NCBI GenBank assembly: GCA_030666765.1
Contig: DAOUXE010000034.1
Coordinates: 1 to 8,344, forward strand
Source of the DNA: Methanosarcinales archaeon
GTDB taxonomy: Archaea > Halobacteriota > Methanosarcinia > Methanosarcinales > Methanogasteraceae
Length of the DNA stretch: 8,344 nucleotides
Direction of reading: 5' to 3'
Shown here in pieces: positions 5,756 through 8,344 of this stretch; the first letter of the stretch is position 1, and each line of letters begins with the position of its first letter. A program made the position numbers and the translations under genes. The notes beneath the pieces are model-generated. The model had not been told where the DNA came from. It saw nothing but the letters and a program-made list of their open reading frames with translations, and searched no databases.

Positions 5756-6144
5756 TGGCATTGCCCTGATGCACACGACTGTTTTTATAAACCCTCATCG
5801 AAATAACCATGACCAAATGCCAAAACACCTGATGATCCTTGGAACCGCATCACATGTCGGAAAGAGCGTATTAGCCGCTGCATTCTGCCACATATTCTCG
5901 AAGACCGCGCCGACCGCGCCTTTTAAAGCGCAGAACATGAGCCTTAACTCGTGGATCACGAAGGACGGCGGAGAGATCGGGATTGCACAGGCGATACAGG
6001 CGCGGGCTGCCGGAATCAAGCCAACCGTGGATATGAACCCGGTCCTCCTAAAGCCGAAGGGTGATCGGCTATCACAGGTGATCATCCTTGGCAGACCCGC
6101 GTATGACCGGGCAGCAGGCGACTATTACGAGTCGATCAACGAGG
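5756..6144 (+). repeat. Direct repeat, right copy (promoter and 5' end of intact cobQ)
   Basis: This is the intact partner of 3451-3838. It covers the promoter and the first 109 codons of cobQ. Differences within the coding part are mostly at third codon positions, while the promoter part differs at about one base in three. Confidence 0.9.
5782..5790 (+). promoter_or_regulatory. TATA box of cobQ (near-leaderless)
   Basis: The nonamer tttttataa is centred about 31 bp before the ATG at 5817. At the usual archaeal distance, transcription would start near 5812, so the message has almost no leader. This agrees with the absence of any Shine-Dalgarno sequence. The matching position in the dead cobQ fragment has lost the box. 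Confidence 0.55.
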
Positions 6145-7295
6145 TCTCAGGAATCGTTAACGATGCGCTTGCGCGGCTTGGTGAGATCTATGACTTAATC
6201 GTGATCGAGGGCGCTGGGGGTGCGGCTGAGATCAACCTTTATGAGAGAGATATCGTGAACATCGGGTGCGCCAGATCGATAAAGCCGGATATCATACTGG
6301 TGGGAGACATCGAGCGTGGCGGCGTCTTTGCAAGTCTGTATGGGACGATCGAACTACTGCCAGACGACATCAGAGCCCTGGTCAGGGGATTTATCATCAA
6401 CAAGTTTCGTGGCGATTATGAGATCTTAAAGCCCGGAGTCCTGCAACTCGAGGCAATAACAGGACTGCCAGTCTTCGGGGTCGTGCCTTATACGGATATC
6501 GCGATTCCTTCGGAGGATTCAGTATCCATCGCGGATAAGAAACATCCGGAGCGCCCCATCGATATTGCGGTCATACGCCTCCGCCGTATCTCGAATTTCA
6601 CGGACTTTGAGCCGCTCGAAGCGTTTGCAAATGTCAGGTACGTCCCGCTTGATTCGGATCTCGGAAATCCTGACCTGATCATCATCCCGGGAACGAAGAA
6701 CACGACCGCCGACCTTGAGGAGATGCAGAAGCGCGGGATGGACAAACAGATCATAGATATGGCAAAGATGCGGTCGGTGCCGGTCATCGGGATATGCGGT
6801 GGATACCAGATACTTGGGCGAACGATCATCGACCGCGGGTTTGAGGGCAGCGTTGCCGAGATCTCCGGAATAGGGCTTCTCGATGTGGAAACGACATTCG
6901 AGCGGTACGAGAAGCAGACCAGGCAGGTCACAAAACAGGTGACTGCGGACGGTCCGATCATCGGGAGCATTCGCGGCGAAGCGGTCTCTGGTTACGAGAT
7001 TCATACCGGCGACACAGTATCCACCCGCCCGGTCTTCGGGGATGATGGGTGTATCGACGAATCCGGGCTCATCTTCGGCACGTATCTGCACGGCTTATTC
7101 GAGAATGAGAACGTGCGAAGCGCGCTGCTTGGATATCTCTACAGGAAGAAAGGAATCTCGGTGCAGGGCGTCTCGTTTGAGATCGTAGACCAGGAAGAAG
7201 GGATCAGGAAGTTCGCAGAACTTGTCGAAAGACATGTCGATGTGCCTGCGATCAGGGAGCTTATTGGAGCGGGCACGCCTGAGGATCATGCATAG
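5817..7295 (+). CDS. cobQ: Cobyric acid synthase (glutamine-hydrolysing)
   Basis: CobQ (CbiP) amidates the b, d, e and g carboxylates of adenosylcobyrinic acid a,c-diamide using ATP and glutamine, giving adenosylcobyric acid in corrinoid biosynthesis. The protein has 492 residues, the usual length. The N-terminal dethiobiotin-synthase-like ATPase shows the nucleotide loop GTASHVGKS at 9-17, [11 protein letters not shown] at 36-46, PVLLKPKGD at 75-83, GAGGAAEINL at 132-141 and GDIERGGVFASLYGT at 163-177. The C-terminal class I glutaminase (about 247-440) has its nucleophile Cys327 in VIGICGGYQILG and the catalytic His425 in GTYLHGLF; GYEIHTG is at 392-398. The frame extends to an ATG at 5769, but the family starts at the MPKHLMILGT segment and the TATA box fits ATG 5817. 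No other cobalamin gene is in view. The gene is divergent from the membrane-protein gene, and its 3' end overlaps the lipoprotein gene by 35 bp. Confidence 0.95.
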   Translation: MPKHLMILGTASHVGKSVLAAAFCHIFSKTAPTAPFKAQNMSLNSWITKDGGEIGIAQAIQARAAGIKPTVDMNPVLLKPKGDRLSQVIILGRPAYDRAAGDYYESINEVSGIVNDALARLGEIYDLIVIEGAGGAAEINLYERDIVNIGCARSIKPDIILVGDIERGGVFASLYGTIELLPDDIRALVRGFIINKFRGDYEILKPGVLQLEAITGLPVFGVVPYTDIAIPSEDSVSIADKKHPERPIDIAVIRLRRISNFTDFEPLEAFANVRYVPLDSDLGNPDLIIIPGTKNTTADLEEMQKRGMDKQIIDMAKMRSVPVIGICGGYQILGRTIIDRGFEGSVAEISGIGLLDVETTFERYEKQTRQVTKQVTADGPIIGSIRGEAVSGYEIHTGDTVSTRPVFGDDGCIDESGLIFGTYLHGLFENENVRSALLGYLYRKKGISVQGVSFEIVDQEEGIRKFAELVERHVDVPAIRELIGAGTPEDHA

Positions 7296-8343
7296 GTGGT
7301 CGGTTAAGGAGGAACAACAACTTGACTTTGTTCCATTTGCCCATGCCACATCCGTTACTCGACCAACTCCCGAGTACATCAATGTTCACGTTGTAAAACT
7401 GGTCTTTGAATGTGATGTTGTATGCGTTGCACGAGGTATAGGATTCCACAAGCTCCCACGTACCCAGTCCATGTAGATGTGTTCCATCAAACTCTACGCG
7501 GCCATCACTGTGGAACGTTAGATCGTCGCTGACCCATGTGCGGTTGCTCGTGTGGTAGTAGCTACCTGTTGCTTTTATGGGGTATCGCACAAATCCATCC
7601 TTGTGCCATGGCACAGCCGGTAGGCCCGGATCACCCACGACCCACGATATAATGCCGCAGTCGCTCGAAACGACGTTGCTAATGTTATACTGAGCAGAAA
7701 AGTCCGTAATATTCCCTGGAATATCGAATAAGAGGTGTGCGTTTACGGTGTCACCATCTGAAAGTTTATGCACCGGTTTCATGGGATTTATGTCGGTGTG
7801 TGGTATCATTTGATATCTCCTACCGCGCGCATCCAGTATCCGCCAATCCTTCATCCCGGTATCGACCTCTTCGCCGCCTGCCACAGTGATCGCCACACAG
7901 AGTTTGGTATGCCTCACGCTTGATTCCAAACGCCAATCGGTGCCTTCATCACGATACTGATAATTCTTGACCATTATACATGTTACGTTCAGTCCTGACT
8001 GGTTCACAGTTTCGTTCATCTCGACGGTTATATTTGGATTCTTATGCCCCATCGCCACGGCCTCTACTTCCGGTTCTGGATTAAACTCCGGCACATCCCC
8101 CATCTTTGCTCCTGACTCATTGATAGGCTCTTTTGTCTCACTACTGCTTAGCTCATCGCCAGCATTGGCAAGCGTTGTGTTCGTGTCATTGCTCGCGTCG
8201 CCTCTGGTCGCATTCTCTGCGTCATTCGCAGCATCATCGATGCATCCTGACATCGCCGCAATCACTAGGCCTGTTGCGGAATAACTTGGAAAAGCCCGGA
8301 GAATGGATATTCGTAAAAAGGAGCAATATGCGCAGAGTAATGG
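7261..8343 (-). CDS. DUF4352-type lipoprotein, start not visible
   Basis: Probably an exported lipoprotein anchored on the outer face of the cytoplasmic membrane. Counting from an in-frame GTG at 8265, the sequence LVIAAMSGC gives a lipobox with Cys8. A flexible Asn/Asp/Thr/Glu-rich linker runs to about 70. A beta-rich region (about 78-193) fits DUF4352, with CVAITV, WRILDARGRRYQM and DGDTVNAHLLFDIPG. A second beta-type module (about 231-318) has LTFHSDGRVEF and GLGTWELV. Many NxS/T sequons are present. The frame stays open 26 codons upstream of the GTG to the right edge (ILRAFPSYSATGLVIAAM...), with no ATG, GTG or TTG there. The real start is therefore outside the window, non-canonical, or lost. 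The last 11 codons and stop overlap the cobQ 3' end. A regulatory or ligand-binding role is unknown. Confidence 0.7.
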   Translation of the reverse strand, partial: PLLCAYCSFLRISILRAFPSYSATGLVIAAMSGCIDDAANDAENATRGDASNDTNTTLANAGDELSSSETKEPINESGAKMGDVPEFNPEPEVEAVAMGHKNPNITVEMNETVNQSGLNVTCIMVKNYQYRDEGTDWRLESSVRHTKLCVAITVAGGEEVDTGMKDWRILDARGRRYQMIPHTDINPMKPVHKLSDGDTVNAHLLFDIPGNITDFSAQYNISNVVSSDCGIISWVVGDPGLPAVPWHKDGFVRYPIKATGSYYHTSNRTWVSDDLTFHSDGRVEFDGTHLHGLGTWELVESYTSCNAYNITFKDQFYNVNIDVLGSWSSNGCGMGKWNKVKLLFLLNRPPMHDPQACPLQ

Positions 8344-8344
8344 A
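8328..8344 (+). CDS. Possible start of a gene running off the right edge
   Basis: AAGGAG at 8318-8323 stands four bases before ATG 8328 on the plus strand, an ideal Shine-Dalgarno arrangement. The next codons read M-R-R-V-M. Only five full codons are visible, and the site lies inside the open upstream part of the lipoprotein frame on the other strand. If it is a real gene, the lipoprotein cannot easily begin far to the right. Confidence 0.3.

Noticed and set aside
3451..6144. Interpretation of the insert as a transposon
   Set aside because: No transposase, no terminal inverted repeats and no short target duplication are present. The flanking repeats are 390 bp of cobQ and its promoter, not element ends.
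6488..7091. Minus-strand ORFs inside cobQ
   Set aside because: They are antisense to a complete cobyric acid synthase with all motifs in place.
1..8344. CRISPR array, tRNA or rRNA genes
   Set aside because: No regularly spaced short repeats with unique spacers, no T-loop/acceptor patterns and no rRNA-like stretches were seen on either strand.

Overview
The window looks like a chromosomal segment of an archaeon, probably a methanogen- or ANME-related euryarchaeote. Archaeal traits are TATA-type promoter motifs a little under 30-40 bp upstream of start codons, leaderless or nearly leaderless starts, a cobyric acid synthase of corrinoid (vitamin B12) biosynthesis, and a DUF4352-type lipoprotein rich in N-glycosylation sequons. 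No rRNA, tRNA, CRISPR array or transposase was seen. The lineage is inferred, not proven.

Layout from left to right. (1) 1-234: non-coding sequence with one copy of a degenerate 'ATCTGTG' repeat. (2) 235-1080 (+): a radical SAM enzyme of the PflA-activase type. (3) 1081-1494: an intergenic region between convergent genes, holding an orphan TATA box with a 13-codon ORF, a 20-bp-arm hairpin and a second copy of the repeat. (4) 1495-3298 (-): a two-gene overlapping operon, first a conserved-looking unknown protein and then a metal-dependent amidohydrolase/deaminase. (5) 3451-3838 (+): a broken 5' fragment of cobQ with one frameshift, a ruined P-loop and a lost TATA box. (6) 3913-5646 (-): a membrane protein with a DUF2254-like N-terminus, an exact 57-residue internal tandem duplication, and about eight 23-residue HEAT-like repeats. 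(7) 5817-7295 (+): the intact cobQ. (8) 7261 to the right edge (-): a lipoprotein that overlaps the cobQ 3' end by 35 bp and whose start codon is not visible.

The most informative structure is the 390-bp direct repeat. The membrane-protein gene is bracketed by a dead cobQ 5' fragment on its left and the complete cobQ on its right. The two cobQ copies differ mainly at synonymous sites inside the coding part and much more in the promoter part. That fits arrival of a related but diverged cobQ together with the membrane-protein gene by homologous recombination, leaving the old cobQ 5' end as a scar.

Only cobQ can be placed firmly in a pathway. The radical SAM enzyme, the amidohydrolase and its partner have recognisable folds or none, without an assignable substrate. 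No complete new multi-gene system is evident. The best candidates for novelty are the DUF2254/HEAT-like repeat protein and the partial-duplication architecture around it.
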